Shown here one piece after another: positions 21,628 through 32,424 of a stretch of DNA of 52,499 bases. The notes below the pieces were generated by a model. The model was given only the letters and a program-made list of their open reading frames with translations. It did not search any database and was not told where the DNA came from. The number at the start of each line of letters is the position of its first letter. The first letter of the stretch is position 1. Location: contig NW_008246094.1 in NCBI RefSeq assembly GCF_000281045.1, positions 569,645 through 622,143 of the forward strand. The letters are read 5' to 3'. This DNA comes from Saprolegnia diclina VS20. Its lineage: Eukaryota > Oomycota > Saprolegniomycetes > Saprolegniales > Saprolegniaceae. Made by a program: the position numbers and the translations under genes.

Positions 21628-22152
21628 ATGGAATCTTCGCATCTACTGGATGGCCTCTGGCACTTGGAGCTCGCGGGCGCCCGCCTCGTGCTGCCTTCGA
21701 CGCCTATTTTGGACGATTTTTCGGCCGAGCTAGACACCTCGCATTTGGCGCCGGCAGGCGCCGACACGAACAACGTCGACTGGTTCCACGACATCTTCGC
21801 GTCTCTGGACGAAGCCGACGTTGACAACGTCAACTGGCTCAGCGATCTCTTCTCGCACTTGGAAGCCCCCGACTCGACGCCGGCACCAATGGTTGGCTGC
21901 GACGACCGCATCCCGAGACTACTACCCCCGCGTGTAGACTTGCACGTTCGTCACGATCAAGGCTATATGTGTGGGCCGCCGTTGCCACACCTTACTCGTC
22001 AAGATCGCGTTTTGCGCTGGAAAGACAAGCGAAAACGAAGGCTTAAAGGGCGGCGTGTGAGCGAGTCGCACCAGCTTTCGTCGCTTGCGCGGCGAAGGGT
22101 CAACGGACGGTTTGCGCCGGCCACGGTCTTTTTACCCGCAAGCTCCCAGTAA
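21628..22152 (+). CDS. Acidic-module/CCT-like protein 1
   Basis: One exon, 174 residues. Two acidic-hydrophobic modules, NNVDWFHDIFASLDEA (48-63) and DNVNWLSDLFSHLEA (66-80), are followed by a Pro-rich linker and a basic C-terminus: TRQDRVLRWKDKRKRRL, then SSLARRRVNGRFA (about 123-162). The basic part matches the pattern of the CCT motif of CONSTANS/TOC1-type proteins (R-x3-R-W-x2-KRK ... R-R-x-x-GRF), which binds DNA or NF-Y-like partners. The acidic modules look like activation domains. A nuclear transcriptional regulator is inferred. Paralogues lie at 24150, 25490 and 26646. ATG 21628 is the first in frame and starts just before the first hydrophobic segment. Confidence 0.75.
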   Translation: MESSHLLDGLWHLELAGARLVLPSTPILDDFSAELDTSHLAPAGADTNNVDWFHDIFASLDEADVDNVNWLSDLFSHLEAPDSTPAPMVGCDDRIPRLLPPRVDLHVRHDQGYMCGPPLPHLTRQDRVLRWKDKRKRRLKGRRVSESHQLSSLARRRVNGRFAPATVFLPASSQ

Positions 22153-24149
22153 AGCAATAGCTAAGCGTTTAGAAGCCTTATTATTATAATCGGTAGTCGA
22201 CATTCGCCTCGGCACGACGCCCCATCACCCGATCTTTGGGGCAGAATGCAGGTCGTCCACCAGCGCGCATCGCCGTTTCTCGGAAAATTCCATTGTCGGT
22301 GGACGTGCCACGTGGAAACCGGATGTTTTGGACGCGCAATTTTCGGACGCTGTGAGTCGCACGTTCGGTGTGGCGTTAAATATTGCAAAGGTGCGTGACA
22401 CATCACAGCGACACCGTCTTGGGCACATATCATTTGAACGCGTCTAAGATCTTAGCTCAATTGTTCGATAGGACGCGGTGAACTAGGGTATTTTGGTGTT
22501 AGCTCTCGTCCAGTCGGTCAAATGAGGAGTGCGAGCACGACGTCCGTTGTGAAACGCGAAACGCAAGTGATGACGAAGGCATCGCTGTTGTTGAAGTGAG
22601 TCTATTTAGATTTAGATATAATTTACACTGAACTGTTTTTGGGGGGTGGACTTTTGATTCAGAGCGTGTTGTGCTAGACGGCAGCAGCGGCGAGGCTTAG
22701 CCATGTTGAAGGCGAGGCGTGTGGATGGCGCACGCCGGGACGAAGTGGTCACGAAGCCAGGCGTCGTGGCGCAGGGCGTGCATCATTTGGAAGAGGCACA
22801 TCGCTTGGGTATTCAGCATCAAGTGGTGTTGACGAAGACATCGTTCTGTAAAAGGCCTTTGACCTTCTAGGCTTGCCCGTTCTCGTAGACCCGTATGCTA
22901 GTATACTCTTCGAATGCACAGTATCGAGGTTAGACATCTTGTATTGACACATGGTTCTTTCGTTGCATCTGGACTCGTCAATGAAAGTTGACCTCGCGTT
23001 CGAAATGACGTGAAAAATACTGAGCGCAGTTTGTAGCAACAACCACACGCGACGCATCACGACGGCAAATATTGGTGCCGCTCGTCAACGGGCGTTTGGC
23101 GCGGTATGCAAAAACCCTGATCAGCGTCCACGAGCGCATCTCGCACAATACGCAGTGTTGACGCGCAAATACCGGGTACGACACCAGTCATACGGTCTCA
23201 CTCACCTGTCTGGACCGGACCATCATCACGGTAACCAAGTAGTTGTGTCCCTGGAGTAGGTCATCCTTCATTGTCAGTCAAGCAATAAAAACATAACAAA
23301 AACACATTGCCAACGGCTCTTTTCCCCACCTACACGCTTTGCACAACCGCTGAACACTGCGATGGGGCGATGGGATTCGTCAACTAGTTCAATAATATAC
23401 GTTTGGACGTGCAATGCCTCACGGCGTCCGTTCGCGAGACGCGAGACGGGACAGCATCGATGTTTCACGCGAAACCAAGGCCGATGACTTGTGCCTTTGT
23501 GGTTGCTCACACGATCTTCAAAAATTAACGCGCGGCGCGTACCCCAAAGACGTACTGTGTAAAGAGCCCATGAAGCTGCCTTCCTTTCGTGTGCATTGGA
23601 GAAAAAAGAGAGGGGAAGATCACCATGGAACGCCAAGTCGCACCTTGGTAGCCAGGCCACCGACCAACACCATCGCACTGCCACAAAAGATACTCTGCGG
23701 ATTGACCTGTCAGCCACGCTCTATTTCTTGTCGTCTTTGGACAAATGTTTCGTGTACTAGTTGGGTGGCGGAGTGTATCTTTACCTCGATTGTACACGTG
23801 TACTACCAACACTCGACGTTCACATTTCGCACAAACGACGCTAATGACGAAGACTCTTGTGGCTCGCAGCTCTAGTGTAGCTGGGGTTTGCCATATCTGC
23901 GCAATATTGCGAACCGAAAACATCCAGACGTGAGGCAAAATTTACATCGACACACATGGTGTACTAGGATAGCAACCGTTCCTGCGACCTGGTCTTCAAT
24001 AACGGCGAGTGTAGTACGCTCCACCTCGAATGCATGCTATTGTTTGCCGCAGCAACACAGTTGGACCTTGTGTTGTGTACGTTTCGAGAAAATGCTCGAA
24101 GACGAGTCACTTGTGAATTGGACTCCATTCGACAAAACGACACTAAACC
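22153..24149. other. 2-kb region without a recognised gene
   Basis: Several 60-150-residue frames overlap on both strands (for example 22749-23060 minus, 23274-23717 minus, 23414-23875 plus); none has a recognisable domain. It separates the first and second members of the acidic-module/CCT cluster. Confidence 0.4.
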
Positions 24150-24539
24150 ATGGACTTTTCTATCCCGCCTTCGCCGAGTATGGCACCTCGTCACGCTGCC
24201 GCGTGGACGGACGCCGACCTCGAGTGGCTCGAGGAAGGTTTCGCCGCCTTCTTTCCGGACGAAGCACCGTCGTCGCGGCCCGCCACCGACGCGCGCTTGC
24301 CCATGGTGCGGCGCCCGATCTTGCTTGACGGCCGATGCTACTCGTTTAGCAGCCCGTCGTCGCCAGTGACCAAGCCGCCGCCAGTGCGCACGCGTGCGTT
24401 CTCACTGCGGCGCCAGGAAGCCTCGGCGAAGCGGCGTCGCATCAAGGGCCGGTACGCGGGCTTTGAGAAGCCCTTCTTACCCATCACGGCGCTCCAAGGC
24501 CCCTTGCTGGATCATGATGCAGCCCGTCCTTGTCCATAA
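24150..24539 (+). CDS. Acidic-module/CCT-like protein 2 (short)
   Basis: One exon, 129 residues. A single acidic-aromatic module, DADLEWLEEGFAAFFPDEAP (21-40), replaces the repeated modules of the paralogues. The C-terminus keeps only the second half of the CCT-like motif, SLRRQEASAKRRRIKGRYAG, followed by FEKPFLPITALQ, which parallels LETTFISISTLQ of member 4. The WKDKRK half is absent, so DNA binding may be altered. Same orientation as members 1 and 4. Confidence 0.7.
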   Translation: MDFSIPPSPSMAPRHAAAWTDADLEWLEEGFAAFFPDEAPSSRPATDARLPMVRRPILLDGRCYSFSSPSSPVTKPPPVRTRAFSLRRQEASAKRRRIKGRYAGFEKPFLPITALQGPLLDHDAARPCP

Positions 24540-25489
24540 TCACAACCTACTTATTTACCCTACCCCTATTACCGTGACACTGCAACCTGGGTGGTGTTGG
24601 TTGATAACCAGTGGTCGAAGAGTGCTGCAGATGGAAAAGGAACACGGGTCGTCGTCAAGCGAGGTCTGTGCTCGTACGCAGCAGCAAGAGAAATAACTTA
24701 TACGTGTAATGTATTGTCCTTGGCTACAACAGCCTGAACGCAACCCGCACTCGTGGTGGCGGCGGTGGTGGCTCACCCGGCGCCCGTGTCGTGCTGTGAC
24801 GTGGCTCCACAGTGCTGGCCATGTTGGCATGGTCGTAGGCAACGAACGCTTTTTGATGCGAGGACAGACCATGCGCTACGGGTTGCAGGATGCAAGTCTA
24901 TCTTGAAGGTGGCGACAGAGCCGGTTGCGTATTTCTGCAAAGATCATTCGAGATGGACGCGCAAGCTCGGCTCGCAAGGTGTCCAAACCAAACTCGATGA
25001 AGTAAAAAGTACGTGGCTGTGTTATCGGCGATTACATGGACGGCGGCTGCACTGGAAGCACGGAGGCTGGGCGTGGGATGGATACAAATGACACTTCGCA
25101 GTACACCACACCGCGCTTGTGCGGCTGGCATCCTGCGAAATGCCATTTGCATTTCGAACACACCCTCCAAGGTTCCAAAGCTGTCGTCGAGATGCAGCAC
25201 GGATGGCGTCGGTGAGAGGACCATGTTGACGACCACGGCTTCGCTCTGGCCAAACGACGTTGACGACGACGACTTGCTGAACGTGCTGCCGCAGGACGCC
25301 TATGGAGAGAAGACCATGAGCCACGGTCCTGCCCCATCATCGCCCATTTGCCCCAAATTCCATGGAATGCAGCAAGAGCTGACTCCATGGGGTTAGGGCG
25401 CCACGCAGCGCCCACGCAAAGAGCGCGATCCATTAAAGTGGACGCAACTCGAATGCATGGGCGGCGCAGCACTACACTACTTGGCTAGG
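24540..25489. other. Region without a recognised gene
   Basis: Overlapping frames on both strands (24898-25236 minus, 25013-25396 plus). The plus frame contains NDVDDDDLLNVLPQ, faintly like an acidic module, but there is no further support. Confidence 0.35.
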
Positions 25490-25843
25490 CTAGACGTGTA
25501 CCTGCTGAGGCGTCGTGTCGGCGTCGGGCGCGTCGTCAAGAAGGCTGCTAAAGAAGTCCGAGACGTCGTCGACCACCTTGGCGTCGCATGCGTCTTGCGT
25601 CTGCGCCAGAGATCGCCATAAGCATGGCACGCGGTGGCGGCGAAGACGTACATGGAGGTGGTGGAGCTTGGCGACGCGGGCGCGCTTGTGCTCTTGGGCC
25701 TCGAGGTCGTCGAAGAGGACGGCGACGTCGTCGACATTGGCTGCGTCAGCGTCGTCGTCCAAGGCCCGCTTCATCGAGGCCCGCTTCATGGAGGTCCGAG
25801 ATGGCGAATAAATAGAGGCGCCTTGAGACTTGGTCGATGCCAT
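25490..25843 (-). CDS. Acidic-module protein 3 (lacks CCT-like end; possibly truncated)
   Basis: Minus-strand frame from ATG 25843, 117 residues. It holds two modules of the cluster type, NVDDVAVLFDDLEA (36-49) and VVDDVSDFFSSLLDD (90-104), separated by a basic His/Arg-rich spacer, and stops at PQQVHV with no CCT-like segment. It is the only member on the minus strand and sits inside the cluster. It could be a truncated paralogue or a gene whose C-terminal exon I could not find. The frame stays open further upstream, but that part is AT-rich and unlike the family. Confidence 0.5.
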   Translation of the reverse strand: MASTKSQGASIYSPSRTSMKRASMKRALDDDADAANVDDVAVLFDDLEAQEHKRARVAKLHHLHVRLRRHRVPCLWRSLAQTQDACDAKVVDDVSDFFSSLLDDAPDADTTPQQVHV

Positions 25844-26645
25844 CGGGCTGCTTACGCGTCGCTTCTCGGGCCAAATCAAAAGTGATCCAGTCCAGCGGCT
25901 GGCAAATCTTGTACTAAAAAACAGCATTTCAAAAAAGTAAATAAGTTTTATTCCGACTTCTAACAATACACTTGTGTTCAGTATTACATCCACTAGGTAT
26001 TTAAATCTTCTTAGTTTAATCACACCCGTGACACATGTACTGTACGGTGTACGGAATATTATGTACGATGTACGGTTTCGAACCGAGCGGACGGTTGCAG
26101 CGGCTGCATTCCCCCGGTTAGGTAATCAGACATGATCCTTTCGGCGCGCTTCATTCGAGCGAGATCGAGGCTTCACGCAGTACCCAAGGTTAATATGGCT
26201 CTCTTCGCGAGCGTATCTAGCCTATCGACCTGCAGGCAGCACGGTCAGTGTCCATCAGCGGGGATTCAACTGGCATCGAAGGAAGATCGCATCTGATTGG
26301 GCGCACTGCATCTTTGCGGCCATCCTTTTTGCACCAATCACAATGCACGAAAAGCCCTAGTCCTAGAGCATGCGTGAGTGAGGGTCGATTTTTTTCACTT
26401 GGTTTCTGTATCGAGAAGCGACGTAACGGTACGGTGTTGGTCCTTTTGGGCCGGGAGAAGGGCACTTTGCATTTTGCACAGCCTCCGAGAGCCGACACTT
26501 CGACCCTCGAGAATCCGCGGCGCAGGACCTATAGCACGCGACGGAGCTTCGATTCCTGCACTTCTGCCGCGCCCCCGTACCTTGTCCGCGCTCGCGTAAC
26601 CCCTGCCCCTCCTCCAGACCGTCAACCACTGCCAGTTTCAGAACA
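25844..26645. other. Intergenic region between cluster members 3 and 4
   Basis: AT-rich between 25900 and 26060, with two near-copies of TGTACGGTGTACGG / TGTACGATGTACGG (about 26038-26075). CCAATCACAATG near 26334 may be a CCAAT box of the downstream gene. Confidence 0.45.
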
Positions 26646-27577
26646 ATGACGACCCTCGCCTTCCTCTACAACCTTCGGACCCCCCACAGCGAGATGTGCG
26701 CGTTTGGAAGTCCAAATTTTTATCGGGCATCGCCCCGTTTGGCCGCGTCCAAGGACTACAACACCCGGTGGTCTGGCGCGGCCTCGGCGTAGACGACGAC
26801 CGACACCACCCCCCCCACCCCAAAAAGAGAAGATTCGATCAAGACGACCAAGACCTCGAGCTCTGTAGCCTCGTCTCGGACGATGCCGCGAACGTCGACA
26901 TGCTCAGCGACTTTTTCTCGGTCATCGAGGCCGACGCCAATGATGCCGGCGCCGTCGACGATGTCGCCGACCTCTTTGGTGCGCTCGCCGACGACGACAT
27001 GTCGGTGCTCATGGCCAGCCTCGATGCCGAGTCGAATGACGCGGCGGTTGTCGATGAGATCGCCGGCATCTTTGACGACCTCGAAGACGTGGCTGCGGTC
27101 CAAGCGGCCGAGGACGCGGCGGTCGTCGATGAGATTTCGAGCATGTTTGATGACCTCGAAGCGGACGCGGCGGCGGCCAACGTGCAAGACGAAGCCGACG
27201 CCTTCCACGTCGACGACATTGCCGACCTGTTTACGTGCTTGGCGGCGCCGGCTCCGTCAGCGCCGGTCGCAGACCCGCGGGTGCCTGTGCTGGACGCGCG
27301 GCTGCCGCGCCTCGACAGCCGCATCCCGCAGCTGGCGCCGCGGTCACTTCCGGTGCTCGGTGGCTTTGTGTGCGGCCCGCCTGTCTTTCAGAAGACGGAG
27401 CTGACGCGCGAGGACCGCGTTGCCCGCTGGAAGGACAAGCGGAAACACCGTGCGCTGCCCAAGGACAAGCCCGTCTTCGAGTCGCGTCAGCAAGTCGCCG
27501 CCAAGCGCCGCCGTATCAACGGACGCTTTGCCGGCCTCGAAACGACGTTCATCTCGATCTCGACGCTCCAGAACTAG
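26646..27577 (+). CDS. Acidic-module/CCT-like protein 4 (five modules)
   Basis: Best model: exons 26646-26788 and 26830-27577 (41-nt intron, GTAGAC...AAAGAG), 296 residues. The downstream frame alone opens with GTG at 26696, so an upstream ATG exon is needed. Five acidic-hydrophobic modules follow one another: NVDMLSDFFSVIEAD (69), AVDDVADLFGALADD (89), VVDEIAGIFDDLED (121), VVDEISSMFDDLEAD (147) and HVDDIADLFTCLA (175). After a Pro/Arg linker comes the most complete CCT-like end of the cluster: TREDRVARWKDKRKHR (240-255) and SRQQVAAKRRRINGRFAG (about 266-283). Architecture is that of a transcription activator; function inferred. The intron call rests on phase and frame only and is the weakest part. 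Confidence 0.75.
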
Positions 27578-28005
27578 ACTCTTATCATCTTAATCTACTC
27601 TTCTCTCTCTCATATCTTCATGGGTCCGATACCCTCTGATCCATCTGCGAGGTCAGCTGCCGGCGCCAGCGACAGAGTCGATGGCCCTCGTCAGACCGCC
27701 GACTGGCTGCAACATCTGAGGTCGATAACAAATCCAGTTTGTTTTATTTCAAAAATCAATGTTGCATACAAAATCCATGTATAGTGTGCATAAAAATACG
27801 CTGTATTTACAACCCCGCGCAGGCGCTGGCTTGGTGTCAATTATTTCAGATTCACATGTGAGAAATAAAACCCATCGGCACGTGAGAAACAGATAAACCT
27901 TGTTTGTAGTATGGAGGATATTTTACACAATGTGAAGTATAATTGACACGGTGGAAATCTACTCGACCAATATGATCGAGGCGGATGATCAAACGCCAAA
28001 TCGCC
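27578..28005. other. Intergenic region, AT-rich
   Basis: 3' flank of acidic-module gene 4 and promoter of the kinase gene. AT-rich between 27730 and 27960, with no clear elements. Confidence 0.5.
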
Positions 28006-29158
28006 ATGGGCAACGCCAGCAACAAGCCCAAGCCCCCGACGAAGGCGCCGCAGCCTGCGCCGGAGCCTCTGGCGCCCAAGACGCCACCGCCGGCGCCGTC
28101 GCCGCCGCGTCCATCGTCGTCGTCCATTGTGGGCACGATGCTCGCGACCAACATCTCGCTGCGGCGGGCGGCGATCACGTACAGCGACCTGCGCTTTGGC
28201 GAGCGCCTGGGCCAAGGCGCGTGCGGCGAAGTCATCAAGGGCGAGTACCACGGAACCCCGATCGTCATCAAGAAGATGCTCCAGAACCAGATCAACGCGG
28301 CCAACGTCGCGCTCTTCGCCAACGAGATCCAGCTTCTCTCGACGCTCCGGCACCCCAACATCATCCTCTTCATTGGCGCCAGCGCTGACGCCCAAGAAAA
28401 CCTGTACGTTCCTTTGCATTGCGATCATCGACCATACCTTATCGCGTGCGCCAGGTGCCTCGTGACCGAGTACATGGAGCGCGGCGACCTCGGGTCCCTC
28501 CTCCTCGACCCGACGATCGCGCTCAGCTGGAAGGACCCGCTATTGCGGTTCGTCGTCGACATTTGCCGTGGCATGGCCTACTTGCACTCGCAAGAGCCCA
28601 AGTACATTCATCGCGACCTCAAGGCCGCCAACATCCTCGTCAGGTACATATCTCGATGTCAACTGTCAGTGTATCAACTCTATTTTAGCGCCAACTTTCA
28701 AGTCGCCAAGATCGCCGACTTTGGCTTTGTGCGGCTTTTGACGGACGAAGCGCTGAGCCTGCGCGGCACGCCGCTTTGGACGGCGCCCGAGATCCTCCGC
28801 GGCGACACATACACGGAAAAGGCCGACGTGTACAGCTTTGGCATTGGTACAACCCTCGTCCTAATCTGGGATGCAAAACCAGATCTGATGGGATACGACT
28901 CTAGTGCTCGCGGAAATCGAAACACGCAAGAAGCCGTACCACGAACACATTGTGAGCCGCCGGGCCGGCGCGCAGCGGCTCATGCACGAAATCGCGTACA
29001 AGGAGCTGCGGCCGACGCTCTCGGAGAACGCGCCGTCCAGCATCGCGAGCATCTACCAGCGCTGCGTGCTCATGGACCCGGCCGGCCGCCCCGGGTTTGA
29101 CCAGCTCATTGTCGAATTTGATTCGCTCGTGCGACGCCAAGTGGACGCCAGTGCCTAG
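28006..29158 (+). CDS. TKL-type protein kinase, catalytically complete, predicted N-myristoylated
   Basis: Exons 28006-28403, 28455-28643, 28689-28846 and 28905-29158 (introns 51, 45 and 58 nt) give 332 residues. The N-terminus MGNASNKP fits the myristoylation signature; a Pro-rich linker (residues 8-38) follows. The kinase domain has G-loop LGQGACGEV (about 67-76), Lys89 in IVIKK, helix-C Glu107, HRD (185-187) in IHRDLKAANIL, DFG (206-208) and APE (228-230). The TKL type is suggested by LRHPNIILFIGA and GTPLWTAPEIL. It phosphorylates Ser/Thr (or Tyr) on unknown partners, probably at a membrane. It is the only canonical kinase among four related genes here; two of its intron sites recur in the pseudokinases. 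Confidence 0.92.
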
Positions 29159-30225
29159 TCATCTCACCATTTTGTTTATCTCAACGCGCACGCTTGCTAA
29201 CTTGGGTCCTGTTTGTTACCGATGGTGAAAGCCGTTGGAGAGAGCCCGCCTGACCGCAAAATCTGAATCGGAGAGGTGCTGGGATGAGAATTTCGCACAG
29301 CGTCCGTCCTTTGACGAAACTGCGGAGCGACTCGAGGCGATCCTCGCCGCCGTCGATCTGTAGACTGCCTCGTATAATTATGATATAATGACATGGTACA
29401 ATGGGCGAAACAAAATACGGTGACGCAAATTGGCCCGTGAAGTGGCCATCGTTTCCTCTGCCAGATACGTAGGGAAACGTATCCAGAAGAGCCCATCGTT
29501 CCAGCCAATTTAAAGCCACGCCCCTGTTGAGTTGGTGTCGTGACATGGCAGCGTCGGCCAAAACAAACCGAACTGGTCACATCATTCGCAACGTATCGCG
29601 CCCAAACCTGCAGTCGTACTGACGGTCGGTGCCAAGTAGTAAAGCTATGGCGTCGAGGTAAGCGTGCAAAAACCTAGCTCCGCGTACACAATTACTGCTC
29701 TTTCCAAGACCCTTACCGGACCGTTGTTGAGTTGTTGAAGCGACCCGTCCTCTCCATCTGGCCTTGCTTCCATTCAGACTCAGTAAGTAGACGCACGCGT
29801 GAGAGTACGTGCTCATGCACCTATCTCTAAATGTCTTCTATCTCATACCACGGAATGTGGCGCGAGCGGTCCTGCGAGTGACGAGGTGAGGAAGCTAGTG
29901 GGAGCTGCTGCCGCAGAGAAGACAAGAAACGCGTGGGCGGTCGAATGCCAAACAAAAAGTGCGAGGACTCAAAGAAACCTTCTGGCTAACCGGTTACGAT
30001 GAACGCTTAGCTGTGGGTGTCAGCGGACTCGGCTTCCGCAGGTCTGAAGGTGTGGGGAAAACGTCATCGCCAGGAACGTGAGTTCACTCAGCGACGCATA
30101 CAAAACCCACATGCCGAGGCACAAATGATGATGCAGTGAGGGCCAAGGTGGATACCTGGGTGGATACCAGATCACACCAAGAAGGTCCCTACTTGACTCT
30201 GCGCACAGGGCCTTTTCATGCACGC
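29159..30225. other. Intergenic region between two convergent kinase genes
   Basis: About 1.07 kb without a recognised gene, between the 3' ends of a plus- and a minus-strand gene. Confidence 0.45.
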
Positions 30226-31229
30226 TTACAGACTCGCAACCGCAGCCCGCACGGTCGTGTCGAGCGTCGTGAGAACCTCGCGAAACACCGGGCGATGCGA
30301 CGGGTCCGCGGCGAGACACGCTGCTACGAGCTGCGCCAAGGGCGCCGGCACGTTCGACGGCAGGGGCCCGGGAAACAAGCGGCCATTTGCTATCGCATCC
30401 ATCGTCGCAAACGTGCTCATCGACTCACGAACCTCAGCGTACGGCTCACGGCGCGTGCACAGTTCCCATAGCACTAGACATGCATGTGAGGTCCAAGCGC
30501 CATTGTGCCTGGAACACGTACCCATGCCAAAACTATAGACGTCACAGGCCTCGCTGCTACTGACATCGCCGCGAAGGTAGTCTGGCGCCGAATGCGTGGG
30601 AAGGCCAGCGTACACTTCGTCGGCCACGAGTGAAATGTACCGCGTGTCCATGACCTTGGCCGCGTCATAGTGCTGGTTCCTACAACATGCATCGTTGATA
30701 CATTGATAGAGATGTGTGTGGTGTCGTACGATAGGAGGATCGACGCGGACGTGAGGTTGCCATGGGGCCGGTTTTTCGCGTGGAGGTACACCATTGCGCG
30801 GCAAACGTCCATTGCGATCGGCAGCAAGTGCGCCTGCCACGACAGGTGCAAGCGGTGATTCGACAAGATTTGGTCGAGCTTTTCCGTGCCAGGCCGCTCA
30901 GACACAAGGTACAGGTTGTCCTTCTCGTCCGTGCACGCGCCCAGAAAGAGCAGAACGTTGGGGTGGCGCAGATGATGCAGCGTATTCAGCTCATCGAGCA
31001 ATCGGTCCATCGAGCTGAGCTGCTTGGCGAAGATCTTGAAGACCGTCACAGGCAGACCGTCGTACGAGCCATCTTCGTGCAGTCCAAACGACAAGGTCGT
31101 ATTGGGATCGACAAGCGAGAGAGAGTCATACGAAAGCATTTGGTGCGACGACTTGGTGGCAAGTCGGTTCGCTACACTGGGCGTCACGACTTGATTAGGA
31201 AGCACCGTCTCGGTTCTCGGACGGTCCAT
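30226..31229 (-). CDS. TKL-family pseudokinase A
   Basis: Exons 30730-31229, 30522-30679 and 30226-30473 (introns 50 and 48 nt) give 301 residues. The kinase fold is clear: VTVFKIF (Lys kept), LDELNTLHHLRHPNVLLFLG, RAMVYLHAKNRPH, CDVYSFGM, VLWELCTRREPYAEV, HRPVFREVL. Catalytic residues are lost: HRD is HGN and DFG is DTR; APE is APD. The glycine loop is also poor (SFGLHEDGSYDG). A regulatory or scaffold role is inferred. Both introns sit at the same places as introns 2 and 3 of the kinase at 28006. The longer frame to 31301 begins with GTG, so ATG 31229 is preferred. Confidence 0.85.
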
Positions 31230-31453
31230 CGTGTTGAGAACGAATGTGCGCCGTTGGTGTCGAATTTGGTTGTGGACGTTTCGTCGTTTGTGCTGTGCCA
31301 CATGTTCAGATCCAGCGCACTGTGCAGTATCAAATCAGTTGGTATTACCGGTACAGTCGAACGAACTTGTCTAACTGCATAGGGTATTTTTGATAGATTT
31401 GAGAGGATTATTAATTGTGAGGGGCTTAAAATATAAAAGTGAAACATTAAATT
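31230..31453. promoter_or_regulatory. Upstream region of pseudokinase A
   Basis: AT-rich, with no clear promoter motif. Confidence 0.35.
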
Positions 31454-31879
31454 TTAATCACCTAGTGGAATGATGTCGAGTGCATGCAGCGCCTTGCTGC
31501 GCCACTTAGCCTTGTCGCGTAGCATGAGCAAGACCGCGAAACGGTGCATTGGCTCAAGGTTGGAAACCCGTGGGCGTGGTAGAATCAAGCTGTGCGCCTT
31601 CGTTTGCCGTCGTTCGCGTAGTTGAAGTCGAGGATCACGAACCTTTCGCAGACATTCGTTGTCGAAATATGTCTTGATCGCTTGCCCTCCGGCCGAGCGC
31701 GCAACTCTAGCGAAATCTTCTTGGGTACTTCGACCTTTGTCAAAGCCTGTGACTGACCTCGGCGTCATCTTCCTCGCCTTGGGCCTCATCTTCCTCGCCT
31801 CGCCTTGGGAGAATGCCATTGGGTCACCTTTTATTTTAATATTCTTGAAGTCTAAAAAAATAAATGGCTCATATATCAC
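31454..31879 (-). CDS. Hypothetical protein, 141 residues
   Basis: Open frame with a basic character (ARKMRPKARKMTPRSVTGFD; KAKWRSKALHALDIIPLGD). No domain recognised. The first 20 residues come from an AT-rich stretch unlike the rest, so the true start may be the Met at residue 21 (MAFSQGEARK, about 31819). Could also be an eroded transposon fragment. Confidence 0.3.
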   Translation of the reverse strand: MIYEPFIFLDFKNIKIKGDPMAFSQGEARKMRPKARKMTPRSVTGFDKGRSTQEDFARVARSAGGQAIKTYFDNECLRKVRDPRLQLRERRQTKAHSLILPRPRVSNLEPMHRFAVLLMLRDKAKWRSKALHALDIIPLGD

Positions 31880-32424
31880 GCACTAGAGGATTATTGAGTT
31901 TCGGGATACACAGTTAGACAAGTTCTACTGTATTAGTAAGCTTGATACAAATCTGGCAACTCCATATGTTAAGCAGCCACTATTAATAGGCAGTGACAGA
32001 ACGTTGTATCAACTTGATAGTATCTCGTGTCTTTGGCGGTGGTGATGACGAGCCGGATCGAAGCATAAACAACGCGCCACTGAATTCGATTTTTATTGGC
32101 GCCAATCGATCCGCAGACCACATTCGCTCGACGTCAAGTGCAATTGTGGCACGAGTCCATTGTACATATCCGACACTGGGATATACACTGTATCGGTATC
32201 CACCACGGGATATACACTATAATACAGTGTATATTCCGCAGTGACGGCATCATGACGTTGATTTAGTACAGTACATCAACGACAATGATGCGCCCGTCGT
32301 CACTGCACGAATACTGTGTTATTCCATGTACTACCACCAAAGCAGGGTGCAGTTTGATCGAGGCAACGAGCCGACAGCACCTCGCCTTCTTGATGTATCC
32401 GAGATGCAAGAGTTTCGTAAATTA
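31880..32424. other. Intergenic region with an AT-rich inverted repeat
   Basis: GGATATACACT occurs at about 32179 and 32208, and its reverse complement AGTGTATAT at 32226-32234. No gene seen. Confidence 0.5.
32181..32235. repeat. ATATACACT direct and inverted repeats
   Basis: ATATACACTGT at 32181-32191 is the exact reverse complement of ACAGTGTATAT at 32225-32235. A second ATATACACT (32210-32218) pairs with AGTGTATAT (32226-32234) over a 7-nt loop, so two alternative hairpins are possible. Confidence 0.7.
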
